DNA of 64,000 nucleotides, taken from NCBI GenBank assembly GCA_023014365.1, contig JAEBUN010000017.1:186001-250000 (forward strand), read 5' to 3'. This DNA comes from Lepiota brunneoincarnata (lineage: Eukaryota > Basidiomycota > Agaricomycetes > Agaricales > Agaricaceae). Below are positions 23,757 to 35,197 of this stretch, one piece after another. The translations under genes were made by a program, and so were the position numbers. The notes beneath the pieces are model-generated. The model was given only the letters and a program-made list of their open reading frames with translations, did no database searches and had not been told where the DNA came from. Position 1 is the first letter of the stretch, and every line of letters starts with the position of its first letter.

Positions 23757-24791
23757 CTAAGCAGCGGCAGGTTCCTGCACACCGTCTGCTGGGGTCTTTC
23801 CAGACTGCTCAGCCTCCAGGGCTGTAGCAGCAGCCTTGATGGATTCCATCGTCTCTGGCTTCCCAGTGCAGACAGCCAGCCCCATTAGCAAAATCTTCCA
23901 CGCGAAATCCATCGAGCTCCATAGCTCGTCATCGAATACGCCAAGTGCACACGCATTCTGCCATAGCCCATGAACAACGGTCATCTGTTGAATCAACCCT
24001 TGCACACTAAATCTGGTTCCCAAAACCTTAGCAAACGCTTCATGTTGCTCGGGTTGTTCGACAAGTTGAGGGGGGAGGGATGATGCTATGAGGTTGCGGA
24101 GAAGGACGTCGGTACGCTTAAGGTAAAGGTACTCCAAGAGGATAGGGAAGGTTTTGGGAGAGTGTAGGAGTAGAGGATGGACGGGGAGATTGACTTCCTT
24201 TGAATTAGGATCGGCGTCTGTTGAGACGGGTTCACTAGCTGCGGGAGGGAATGGCGGGAGCTTGGCGCAGTTGGCGGCGAGGATGAGACTATGGATAGGG
24301 AAAAGGATGATCTTCGTCTTGGTCTCTTTGGAATTTTTCGGAGGAGGCCCATGGATGGCCATCATGTGTGTGGGAAGTACAGATGCCATGTCTTCGACAA
24401 TGATGGTAATTTCTCTCGGCAGGGTGCCCTTAGAGAGGAGATCCTTGTCTTTTGCCGTATATTTTCGTAGGACCTGGTACATGCTATATATACGACGGAG
24501 TTACATGAGCAACGGGAATAGAATAATTGGGGACCCAGCTTGCCTTGGACCCAGAGTACCAGCCATCAGAGTGTCCCGGATATATTGGACGTTGGTCTTG
24601 GCGAGCTCAGGATCGATAGCGTCAATGGAGCTCTTGGACACCTCGAGATAGTCAGGTTGAGCCAGGTAGAGGGGAAATGTAATAGGGACGGTTGAAGTTT
24701 GAGTACGTGGCGAAGCATCCTTCATCTCGACGTCCTCCACGGGGGACGGAGTACGAGTGTTAAGGCTAGGAAAAGTGCATTCGGATGACAT
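23757..24791 (-). CDS. Clp1-like protein (clampless1 family)
   Basis: A basidiomycete-specific protein. In Coprinopsis, Clp1 is induced by the A mating-type complex and needed for clamp-cell formation. Two exons join at a GC-AG intron (24484-24543, AAG|GCAAGC donor, TATAG acceptor), giving 324 residues with a continuous frame (…GTLGP-S-MYQVLRKY). Recognised blocks are AKTNVQYIRDTLMAG, LPREITIIVEDM, ILFPIHSLILAANCAKLPPF, SPKTFPILLEYLYLKR and VHGLWQNACALGVFDDELW. The start at 24791 is followed by a Ser/Pro/acidic N-terminus. It is alone between low-gene regions, with a TATATATA stretch inside the intron. The family assignment is from recall of the sequence pattern. Confidence 0.8.
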
Positions 24792-27563
24792 TTGTTGGCG
24801 ACTTGATCATGGTGCGCCTCTTTGCTTGCTCGACTGCGTATTTGGTTGTTTTGGATCCATTGTTCCGGGCGCGTCTGCGGCTAGCCGCTGCATGGAAACT
24901 GGTGCGAAAACTCCGGGATGCAATAGTTTCGTTCTTGTTGGGGACCGCATTTTCGTTGTCGACACGTTTGCTACAGTTGGCCTGGAGAACCATCGACGTT
25001 TGAGGAGCGGTGTGCCAGCGAAGTCGAGATAACAGGGGTTGGGGGTGCTTGGAGGGGCTTGTTTAGAACAAGGATGGGACCCATAGAGTTATATAGGACT
25101 ATTCGGGATGTTGATACGGAAATATGGGTTCCAACCAATCCATCAAACCAATCCATGAAAAATCACCTTATATAGAAGTTGTGGATGTGAACACAGGGAC
25201 CCACAACTCCCATTAAAGGCAGTTTCAATTTAATCTCCAATCGCCCCACGAACGGGCTCCAAGCGTCCAGGCGAGACACAATAGCATCAGACACAATAAA
25301 ATCACTCCGACAACCCAACAACGCAACTCATGAAGGGGTCAAAGCAAGATTGTGGTCCACAGGGGTGTGTGGATGCTGTGGCAGAGACCAGTGTGATGTT
25401 CCTTTACATGGCTGTCGAGTCGATATTGCACGACCAGCTGTTGTTCAGAGTTCGAACAGCACATAACAGCGCCTCGTGATCGTAACCCCGCTTGAGTCGT
25501 TGTGGATTCGGATCCCGGTATGGTAGCTCTTGTCCTTCTGTCCACTCTGCTTTTATTGCGTACCAGGAGGATGCGCGGCAACGCAGATGGTAAGGGTGTC
25601 TTGACACTTGTTCCCTATGCGACTGCTCCTACCCCGGCCAAGAATGGATCCACGGTACGAAGAGAGGGTACGGGTATACCCCGGATCACGAGAGGACTTG
25701 AATGACACCACAAACTGAAGTTGACCGAGGGCTTTCCGACCATTCCTTTTGATGTATCAGGAACAGAACGTCCATGGTATGGGGGACAAGCATCCAAATT
25801 CGCCCGGGCTTAAAGCTAGGCATACAACTTGAGGGGAGAGGGTAAGGGAGAGGTGCTGCGCGGCGCGGCTGACGCACCGTCGAACAGGACTGGTTCTTGT
25901 CCCTGCTTGTATTTCGCACACTCAGTTTGCACGGGTGCTGTGCAGCTATCCCATGCAGTGTTGCCCTACCACACGCGTAATACCCATTTGACGCCCCCAC
26001 GTGGACCGTCAGTGAATCCGGAACCATCCTTCCTGCACAACTGAAATTCGCCCTAAGGCTCATATTGCGGCCTCCACTTGCCAACGTTCACAACTGTATA
26101 TGACTTGACGCATGATATTCTAGCAAACATGGTCTCGAACCATTATGGCTTGTTTTCAATGCCCGCTTGCTCTGGGCGTTGCATCATGGCGACTAGGGAA
26201 TCCTTCGTCCCCATAGGAACTTTTGGCCGGCTCTAGTCATTGCTCACTTGTATGTCATATCGACAACCTGCAGCCGTCCAGGGGTTTATAACGATCCGGG
26301 AAGGGGGAGGCGTTCAACAGGCTTTCGAGGACCAAATGGATTTACATTCCGCGGGGCCACAACAATACCCTGGGACTGCATACTGCCGTGCTACGCCGGC
26401 AGAAGGGTAAGGGTTGTTAACCTCCGAAAAAACATCCGGTGGATATGGCACGTCTACCGCTCCTCTTCCCTTCCATTACTGTCAGGGGATGGGTATGCTG
26501 TCCATCAGGTGTATAATTTACGCTTACGCTGGGCTTGTGGATGCCTCAGGCCGTCAAGCTCGGGGGTGATAAGAAGATTCACTGTCGCAGCGCAGCACTT
26601 GTTTCATTGAACTTCCCATATTTCCCCACGCTCTCCGTGCAAGCCACTCTTCACTCGGAACAACGGGGATAGATTCCAGCACTAGCTCACTTGCCAACGC
26701 TCACTGGCACAGTCCATTTACTCCAATGCAAGATACAGTTTTGACCCAAGAATGTGATGGATGGGTACCACTGGATTTTTGCCGAGGCACTGGTGATCAA
26801 GCAAAGTCATTCAGAAATCGTGCCCAGGCCAACCAACGTCCTTCGGTGTACCCACGTTCATTAACCCTGTCTCGATCATACTTGCAACTGTCTACTAAAC
26901 CGAAAATTAGTGGATATCTCCCTGAGGAGCGGAACGCTCTGTATGTGCATACAATGGTAACTGCGCCTGTGGCAGCGGGTTTGCGCAGGCGTTTTATCTT
27001 TGTCCACGTTCCTGGTTCACCCTAGGTCTAAATCCTCGGCCTAAGGCTGCCAGCCGCTCTGTCTTTCCGGAAAAGATACTGTTTCCAATGGTTCATCTCG
27101 ATAACGGCGAACCAAGATAGTGGTGCGGTTAGAAGAAACGAGAAGCAGGTTCGCAGGGGGGGGGACTATAAAGGGACGGGGGCACAACATTGCTCTCTCG
27201 TGCTTTAGCCTCGGAAACCCATCTGCGGTGGAGGATCTGAGAGTGAGCTTGGGAGTTAATCAAGAACTTTCATGCCCAGACACACGCAGCCGTATCGGAC
27301 ATTACCCCTGCCTGGACCCCGATCCTGACGGAGCCCCGAGCCCAGCTACCCCACGCCTTTGCTGCCTGCCAGCAGCGTATAATTCCAAGGTCTTTTCTGG
27401 CCAAGTCTTTGCTCCAACTCACCCCAGGAACAATCTGTTTTCCATGACCTGGTTCTCCTCTTCCACGAAACTTCTCTCCAGTCTGGTACAGAGACTCCCG
27501 AACAAAGTCTCCGCGAAATTTGGCCTTGGCAGTCCCGGGTAAAACCTATGTGGTACACGTCCG
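24792..27563. other. Intergenic region, no gene recognised
   Basis: 2.8 kb with short open frames on both strands. None has domain motifs or coherent splicing. No repeat shared with the rest of the window is apparent. Confidence 0.35.
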
Positions 27564-28498
27564 TTGCGTTGTTCTGATGTCCGAAGTAGGTTGAAGACTT
27601 CCCGGTCGGGTTCCGACGCTCAAACAGAACCGAAATCAACGGAAGATACTTCCAAACACATAGTCGTTTCATCCAATGATCCCGACTGGCTGCTATCTGC
27701 CTGTGATCCTTCTCCTCAGCAAACATTCTATTGTGTCACCAAAAATGTAGAACAGGCAGACATGATCTTCACCGTCGAGGGCGAGGTGGTTCACATCGAC
27801 CATCGTTTCCCGATGGTGTCGCAATACGTGGGCACCCGACTGCTCTTCACAGTCGGGAAGGGGGATATCGAGCGTTTGCAGCAAATCATCCGGAGTGCCA
27901 CCCATTTCCGTCACTACCTGACCGTCACAAACCCGGATGTGCCCTCGATTGATGCTCATATGCGACTGAACGAACTGCGCATCCGATGGGAGGCGAGAGA
28001 TTTGCTGCCCGCGGGCCCCGACATCCTCCAGAACGACCCGGCTTCCGTGGTCGTCGACGACGCGAAGCGTTATGGCATGACCATTGAAAACCTCACTGGT
28101 CAATCGCTTTACCCCCACTTGTTTTACTTTGATCCGCTAGCGTTATCCATTTGTGAGTATCACATTATATTCAATCATTAACCCGCTCACGCCCTGAAAA
28201 AAAAACAGTCGAGTGGTATCATCCCGACAACCACCTACCAGCGAACTCATCCCTTTGTATAGGGCTTAGCCCGGGAACAGCGCCACCATTCAAGTTTATG
28301 CTTCGACCAGGACAAACAAAGGACATTGGGTTCTTCAAACTCTTCCTCACAACCTCCCCAGTCTCCCTGTCTGCCGTTGCTCAGGGGTCACCTTTGGACA
28401 GGTCACACGAGTCGGGCACCCAGGCGTCTTTTGATATTCTTCCGTCCGTCCATTTCTGGGCCACAAAGTGCGCTACGGTCATCCAGCTTAAGGACTAG
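27564..28498 (+). pseudogene. Orphan copy of the caspase-like protein's C-terminal half
   Basis: Two exons (intron 28153-28208) encode about 290 residues paralleling the C-terminus of the gene at 175-2535: VVHIDHRFPMVSQYVGTR against VYIDHHLPMAAEHIGTR, SLYPHLFYFDPLALSI, DIGFFKLFLTTSPVSL and FWATKCATVIQLKD. The intron sits at the same place and phase. No caspase p20 domain, His or Cys motif is found upstream, and the first ~40 residues do not match the paralogue. It is either a truncated duplicate or a gene encoding only the non-catalytic domain; the frame of the remaining part is intact. The nominal start at 27564 is not an ATG, so the true 5' end is unknown. Confidence 0.6.
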
Positions 28499-29567
28499 CT
28501 AGCACCCTATTGGTGTCGAACATGGCTTGGTGCCCCTCCAACTCTCGTCACCCATCTCTTCATCCTCTGTCACTACTTATCATACTTCCACATCTACCAT
28601 CAATTGTTCGCATATGAAAGGCCGTATATATTCTTCGCTGTGCACCATAATACACTGTCTCCGCATGACCTTCGCATCTTGGATTGGAACTCCGTGTAGG
28701 CCCAGAATTTGATTGTGCCCAGTAGTCTTGTATCTTAAGTATCGAAGTATTGCACTCGCCTGCCCATCAATGTCTGCTATCTAAGTGCATGAAATTTGAC
28801 AATCCGACTTGGCCAGCATTGGCTCCCTTGACTTCCCTTGTTTTACCTCTGAGGACCATGTCGACTCGCGGGCTACGCGCACTTTTAGCCCAGGCGACAT
28901 TCTCCCGCAGGATCTTGTTCGGGTTGGGCTGTTCACCTCTTTCGTTGCTTCGGAGTAGTGATCAAAAAGCGAGCGGAGGGAACAGATATATGCTCAGGAA
29001 CTCCACTGCGGCACCACTCCTGATCCCCAAGCTCAGAGATGAGCATATTGTCACACTCGGAGGGTCCAACTTAGTTCGCTAGATGGTGAAGGTACCATAA
29101 ACAAAGGCTTAGTGGACGCTTGTCGAGGTCGACTGAGATCCCTTGGCGTGCCGTTGGATTCTGTCCAATGCTTGTGGGCAGCGGGAAATAGCAGGAAAGA
29201 GCACGTAGCCCTATATGCCCTCTCACGTTCGCACGACTACGTTGAATGCTGGGTTCTGTAAGGATGGTCACACAGCCGCAGCAACCATTACACCAAAGGG
29301 ACATAACAGAGTACCCACCTAACGTGTTCTGTTACCGGACTGTACATATGTACAGTAGAGGGACTGTAGTAAGCACAGGCTTAAAGTTCCTATCAGATAA
29401 AACATTCCCTACAACGCCAATATCGTACAAGTAAAACCAACGGCCAAATTTGACTACTTAGTTCATCAGGACAAAATGACGAGCACGAAATTGCTTGGAC
29501 ACAAATGAAAGGCATATAGAAAAAGAATGTATCTGTACTTAAGAGGGGGCGATGCAGTGGGCGCACG
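28499..29567. other. Intergenic region between convergent genes
   Basis: 3' flank of the orphan gene and of the TPR-CHAT gene. It contains fold-back repeat copy 2 (29262-29385). No gene is seen. Confidence 0.35.
29262..29385. repeat. Fold-back repeat, copy 2
   Basis: Matches 19390-19535. It holds a perfect 16-nt palindrome, CTGTACATATGTACAG, and a segment 29305-29333 bounded by AACAGA and TCTGTT that is inverted relative to copy 1. Confidence 0.65.
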
Positions 29568-32500
29568 TCATACACCATAATGCACAAAGGGCACCCAAGA
29601 ATAAAACGAGTCTTGTCCCGACTTTCGCAGTTCCTTCACGCCTTCATGCAGTGCCCGCGCCGCCTGCTCACTGTTTGGTTCCCCGCCGGAAAGGAGCTTT
29701 TCATAAACTTTTTCAGCAACAATCGGGGCGGCCTCATCGGGTATTGACCACATCGTCCCAATAACACTCCGATATCCTGCCCCCAGCATGGCTCCAGTGA
29801 TATGCACAGCCTCATCTGATGCTTTCTCGTCTCCAGTTGCTGTTTCGCAAGCTGATAAAAAGGCAAGGTCGGCATTGGTAAACGGTCGGGTAATGATATC
29901 TATTATCACCAATCGTCGATCGTGTAGGCAGAGGCCACTCTGCGTCGGCTCTTGCACATCTTGGACAGCATGACATGCGAGGTGGACCCAACTGCTGCCC
30001 GCCATACTGGTCAGCACTCGTTCTCCAGTTGCCTGCTCATTCCGAAGCATTTCGAATCTCCACCGGGGGTTGGCGGGGAAAAGTTTTCCTATCTTAATCA
30101 GTTCTGTCTCAGCATTTGGAAGTGGGCTGAGATGTGGAGAGTTGGCCATGGCGATACCAACGAATTTACCAAGAGGCGGTCGTTTTGCCGCTCTTGCCTC
30201 CAGTAGGGCGCTGACTGTTGGTGTGTATGATGACACAACATAGTTGGATGTCTCATTCCTCCCACCTGCTACTTCACGGCCGGCGGCATGCAGCGGAAGG
30301 AACGTGAGGGGGCCAGTTGGACACCACCAGATACGAGGAAGGCACTTAGGGTCCAATATCTCTGTCTGGGGTTGACAGAATTGATGTCAGCGGGCACGTT
30401 GCGCCACAGTGGGTGATTCTTACCGCCAAGTCCAAGCCCTGAAGAATAGGATATACAATACTCAGATAGAGCTTTTCAAGAACCCCCACTATACGTGAAC
30501 CATTCACCGGAGCTGGTCCACCAGCACGGTTCCCCCGTCGAGTGAAATAAGGGTTTGCGAGATATTCTCTGAGCGATTTCTGCATCTTCTCCACATCCTC
30601 GTAGCAGAGGTTGTTCAACGGGATGTGGTGCACTTGGTCTCTGCCTGGTTCGAGTACCAGTGCATCGCAGCGAAGTGTATGGACATTGATGACAACCACA
30701 GGACCCGATTCAGCGGCTTCCTTCAGAACAGAGACCTTTTTCGGTAAAAGAAAGCCTTCAAAGTTTGGAAGTGATTGTATCCTCTTTACAATCGAATCCC
30801 ACTTCTCTGCGAGGCGATGATGGCGCCGGGTTTCTTCCTCAAGGGAGACCATAACATCAGTGGATAGCTCTGTCTGCCACTCTTGGCGAGTTACCGCACT
30901 TTTGAGCTCCTGCGAGACTTGCGTGAACTCAGTGCAGACATCTGGGTGCACTTTATGAAGGCTAACGATGGAAGTGCGGAGGTTGAGCAACTGATTCCAG
31001 ACGACTGAGCGTCCTTGTTCAAGCCACTCTAGGGCAAGGTCTGGTTCTCCCATAATAAGGGCAGCTGCGGCAGCCTCTCTGGGAAGATCACCAAGTTTAT
31101 GAAGTTGGGAGTGGCGGGTGGCGATGGGATCTCCAATCCAAGCAGTCTGTGGGATGAGATCGATAGCTCGGCTGTATGCAGCCAAGACAGAATTTGGATC
31201 ATATTTGGCTGAGGATAGGCAAACCTGGGCCCACCTTCGGGAGGCGAGGGCTCGAACCCAAGGTTGGCCGCTAGTTGAAGTCGCAGCTAGCCGAAAATAA
31301 GAAACTGCTTCATCACAGTCACTTGGCAACCGAGTGCAGTTAAATCGGCTCCAGAAGGCAATTGCAAGGTTGAAAAGGAGCAGTGGTTTACTAGGGTGTC
31401 CATCTGGGATGAGTAACACTGCTCGCTGAAGATTCTTGATTGCCTTGGCAATGTCGCTGAGCACTCCTGCGTGCTCAAACAGACATTGATAGGAAAGCCC
31501 AAGGTTATTGATCCTCTCCGGTTTACTAGGGTGTTCATCAGGAGTGAGCAATACCGCCTGCTGTTGGTTCCTGATTCCTTCCTCAAGGTCGCTGAGTATC
31601 CCGGTATGCTCAAAGCGATTTTGGAAGGATAACCCAAGAACTGCATGGACGGCTGGTTTGTTAGGGTGTCCATCTGGGATGAGTAAGAACGCCTGCTGCT
31701 GATTCTCGATCGCCTCATCAATATCGCTGAGCACCCCCGTATGCTTGAACCGAGTGCGGAATGACAGTCCAAGGTTGCTGAGCCCCCTCGGCTTGTCAGG
31801 GTGACTGTCTGGGGTGAGCAACAGCGCGCGCTGTTGAGTCCTGACTGCCTCGTCAAGGTCACTGAGTACCCCTGTACGCAGAAAGCGACTGTGGAAGGAT
31901 TGCCCAAGGTTGTTGAGCACCCTCAATTTGAGAGGGTGACCATCTGGGATGAGCAACGTCGCCTGCTGCTGATTCTTAATTGCCTCGTCAAGGTCGCTCA
32001 GTGATCCTGTGCACGTATACCGACTGTGGTGGGATTGCCCGAGGTTGTTGAGTCCTATCGGCTTGAGAGGGTGAGCGTCGGGAGTGAGCAACACCACCTG
32101 ATTTTGGCTCTTGATTGCCTCATCAAGGTCGCTGCGAACCCCTGTATGTTCAAAGCGACTGTGAAAGGCATGTGCGAGGTTGTTGAGCAGCATCAGGTTG
32201 TCACTGTGGCCATCAACGGTGAGCAGCAGCGCACGCTGGTGATTCTTGATTGCGTCATCAAGTTCACTGATTGCCCCAGTGTGCTCGAACCGGCTGCGGA
32301 GGGATATTCCAAGGCTGCTGAGCGGCCCGACCTTCATCGGTCCGCTGGCGTGCCCGTCTGGGGTGAGCAACAGCGCCTGCTGTTGATTCTTGACGGCCAT
32401 GTCAATGTCGCTGAGCACCCCGGTATGCTCAAATCGACTGTGGAAGAAATTCCCAAGGTTATGGTGTGCTATCGGCTTGTCAGGATGATCATCCGGGGTG

Positions 32501-34119
32501 AGCAGCACTGCCTGCTCCTGATTGGTGATTGCCTCGTTGATGTCACTGAGCACTCCTGCATGCTCAAATCGACTGTGGTATGCAACTACAAGGTTATTGA
32601 GCCTCTCCAGTTTCCTGGGGTGATCATCTAGGGTGAGCGATGATGCCTGTTGGTGGTTCTTGATTGCCTCATTAATATCGCTGGGCACCTTCGTATACTC
32701 ATACCGGCTGCGGAAGGAAACCCCGAGGCCCCCAAGTCTCCTTGGTCTGTCGGTGTGTCCATCTGGAGTCAGCAACAAAACATGCTGATGATTCTTGATC
32801 GCTTCGTCAATGTCACTGAGCGCCCTAGTATGCTCGAACCGACTGTGGAAGCACATCCCGAGGTTGTGGAGCACCAGTTCACAAGGGTGACCATCTGGGA
32901 TGAGCAACATTGCCCGCTGGTGATGCTTGATTGCCTCCTCAAGGTCACCGAGTGCTCGTGTATGCTCATACCGACTGTAAAGGCAAAGCCCAAGGTTGGT
33001 GAGCACCCTTGGATTGTTGGCGTGCCCGTCTGGGGTGAGCAACAGCGCCTGTTGTAGCGTCTTGATTGCCTTGTCGATGTCGCCGAGCACTCGCGTGTGC
33101 TCAAACCGACTGCTGAAACAAGTCCCGAGGTTGTTGAGCCTCATTGGTTTGCCAGCATGCCCATCTGGGGTGAGCGACACCACGCGCTGTAGAGCCTTGA
33201 TGGCCTCATCAATGTCGCTGAGCGCCCCTGTACGGTCAAACCGACTGTGGAATGAATTCCCTAAGTTGCTGAGCGCCGTCAGCTTGGTAGGATGTCCATC
33301 TAAGAAGAGCGATGCTGCCTCCTGGTGAAACTTGATTGCCTCCTCAAGGTCGCTGAGTGCGCCTGTATGCTCAAAGCGACTTCGGAGGGATAGCCCGAGG
33401 TTGTTGAGCCTTGTTGGCTTGCTAACATGTCCATCCGGGGTAAGTAATACCGCGTACTGTAGGTTCTCGATTGCCTCGTCGATGTCACTGAGCATCCCAG
33501 TAAGCTCAAACTTACTGCGAAATGACATTCCGAGGTTGTTGATCCCCGCCGGCTTCGTAGGGTGATGATCTGGGAGGAGCGGCACCGCCTGCTGCTGAAT
33601 TTTGATTGCTTCTTCGAGGTCGCTGAGCACGCCTGTATGCCCGAACCGACTGTAAAAGGAAACCCCGAGGCTGTTGAGCCTGACTGGCTTGTTGGAGTCT
33701 CCATCTGGGGTGAGCCACACTGCCTGCTGCTGGCACTTGATTGCCTCGTCGATGTCGCCAAGTATCCCTGTATGTCCAAACCGGCTGTGAAAGGAGTTCC
33801 CAAGGTTATGGAGTCCTATCGGTTCGAAAGAATGGCCCTCTGGGATGAGCAACACTGCTTGCTGTTGATATCTGATCGCCTCGTCAATAACGCTGAGCAT
33901 TCCTGTACGTTCAAATCGATTGCGCAAGTAAAGCCCGAGGTTGTTAAGCCTCACTGGTTTTTCGGGACGCCCATCCGAGGTAAGCAACACGAGTTGCCGT
34001 TGGTTCTCGATTGCCTTTTCGATGTCACTGAGTGCCCCAGTTTTCTGAAAGAGACTGTAGGAGGAGGACGCGAGAACCTGATACTGGTCTTCTTCATATG
34101 TAGACGTCCAGTTCTCCAT
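29568..34119 (-). CDS. TPR-CHAT protein (caspase-like CHAT protease with ~20 TPR-type repeats)
   Basis: 1,497 residues in two exons (intron 30366-30423, GT-AG). Residues ~10-930 hold about 20 repeats of 45-46 residues, each built like LNNLGLSLRSRFEHTG then LSDIDEAIKNQQ and LLTPDGHP. A spacer helical region follows (ADLALEWLEQGRSVVWNQL). The C-terminus is a CHAT domain: WWCPTGPLTFLPLHAAG, VSSYTPTVSALLEAR, catalytic His in VHLACHAVQD, catalytic Cys in DLAFLSACETATGD, and GYRSVIGTMWSIPD. Both catalytic residues are present and the frame is intact over 4.5 kb. CHAT enzymes are caspase/separase relatives; in bacteria TPR-CHAT proteins act in defence. Substrate here is unknown. In Rhizoctonia annotations such proteins carry the name 'aromatic di-alanine and TPR containing protein' (from recall). 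Confidence 0.93.
31290..34060 (-). repeat. Tandem coding repeat array (~135-138 bp unit) in the TPR-CHAT gene
   Basis: About 20 units of TPR-type sequence, highly alike at DNA level (for example GTCGCTGAGCAC...CCTGTATG... on the + strand recurs unit after unit). Such arrays change copy number by unequal exchange. Confidence 0.85.
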
Positions 34120-35197
34120 AGTCTTCGATATGTTGTTGTTCGAAGGGCAAGAGGATTCAGACGGTGCAGTCAGTCTGACAGAAGGTTGAGAATAAATAAT
34201 ATTGCGCTACGGAGGCGAGCCGGACAAGATAGCTAAGTACACAATCAACAGGGGATAAAGGTAAGAATTAACGTTTCACTGACTTGGTATGGGAGGGAGT
34301 AGAACTGAACGAAGTGAGTGAATCCAGCGTGGCAGTACATACTGAGCCTGGGAACGCATCAAGAAGATAGAAAGATGTTGTGCGATGCGGCTCTGACCAT
34401 GTGAACTGAATGCGGGCTTCGCCCTTGCGAAGGGGCTCATCAGACGACAGAATTAGACTACCTAACTCAGGGTGGCTGTGGGGAATATATTAATTGATCT
34501 GCCGGGGTGCCTCCGGGACCCCATATGGGTAGGTAGAATAGGGGCTGTGGCCTGGGCACCCCTCCCACTCGGACTCCTCATGGAACGGTGCCTGATGAGA
34601 GGCCTGTTGAAATCATCCCAAGAAGGTGTATAGCAACGACGGCATATATTCGAGGGGAGACAACGGCGGGGGTAAGGGAGGTAAACAGACAGTGTAACTA
34701 CTTGAGAACAACAGGTATATAAGTGTAACTACAGTGAGGCTAACCATAAGGCAGTCAGCTACTCCAGTGGTCGGCATTCCGTCAGTTTGCCGGAATCACC
34801 AATTCCAACAAGGCCGGCCTACTGCGTAGTCTTTTACGCCACGGCTTTTCGTCTGTCTCTCGGTCTGTGTTCCCTTAGCCAGATCCTTTACCTAAGCATC
34901 AGGCCGTCTCCAAAGATAGGGCAGCAAGCTCGAAAGTGCGAGGTCTTGGGATTGAACCAAGAAACTGTATTAAATTCAAAACGTATAAACTCTTGGAAGG
35001 GGTTGAGATGTACGAAATGTGGTGGGGCGTTGCGAGGACCGAGGTACCTTTGAATTTGGAATGCAGGGCAGTATACGAGTAATTCAGATTCTGCAGCGGG
35101 CTACCAATGAATCTAAGAATTTGCTACTCGACAAGAAGGGCTACAAGTTGGATCTCAAAAACGGCTCGATAGTCCAGGAAAGTGCCGGGGAAAGCAC
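34120..35197. other. Promoter side of the TPR-CHAT gene and 3' flank of URC4
   Basis: 1.1 kb without a gene. AATATATTAATT at about 34485 is AT-rich. A 17-nt hairpin resembling a tRNA T-arm at about 34953-34969 is not part of a tRNA (see rejected). Confidence 0.35.

Noticed and set aside
31287..33803. Long open frames on both strands over the TPR array
   Set aside because: They are shadows of the repeat coding sequence. Their periodicity simply follows the TPR units, while the 1,232-codon frame carries the family sequence.
34945..34975. tRNA T-arm-like hairpin (TTCAATC loop on the minus strand)
   Set aside because: The 7-nt acceptor partner, D arm and anticodon arm are absent at the right distances.
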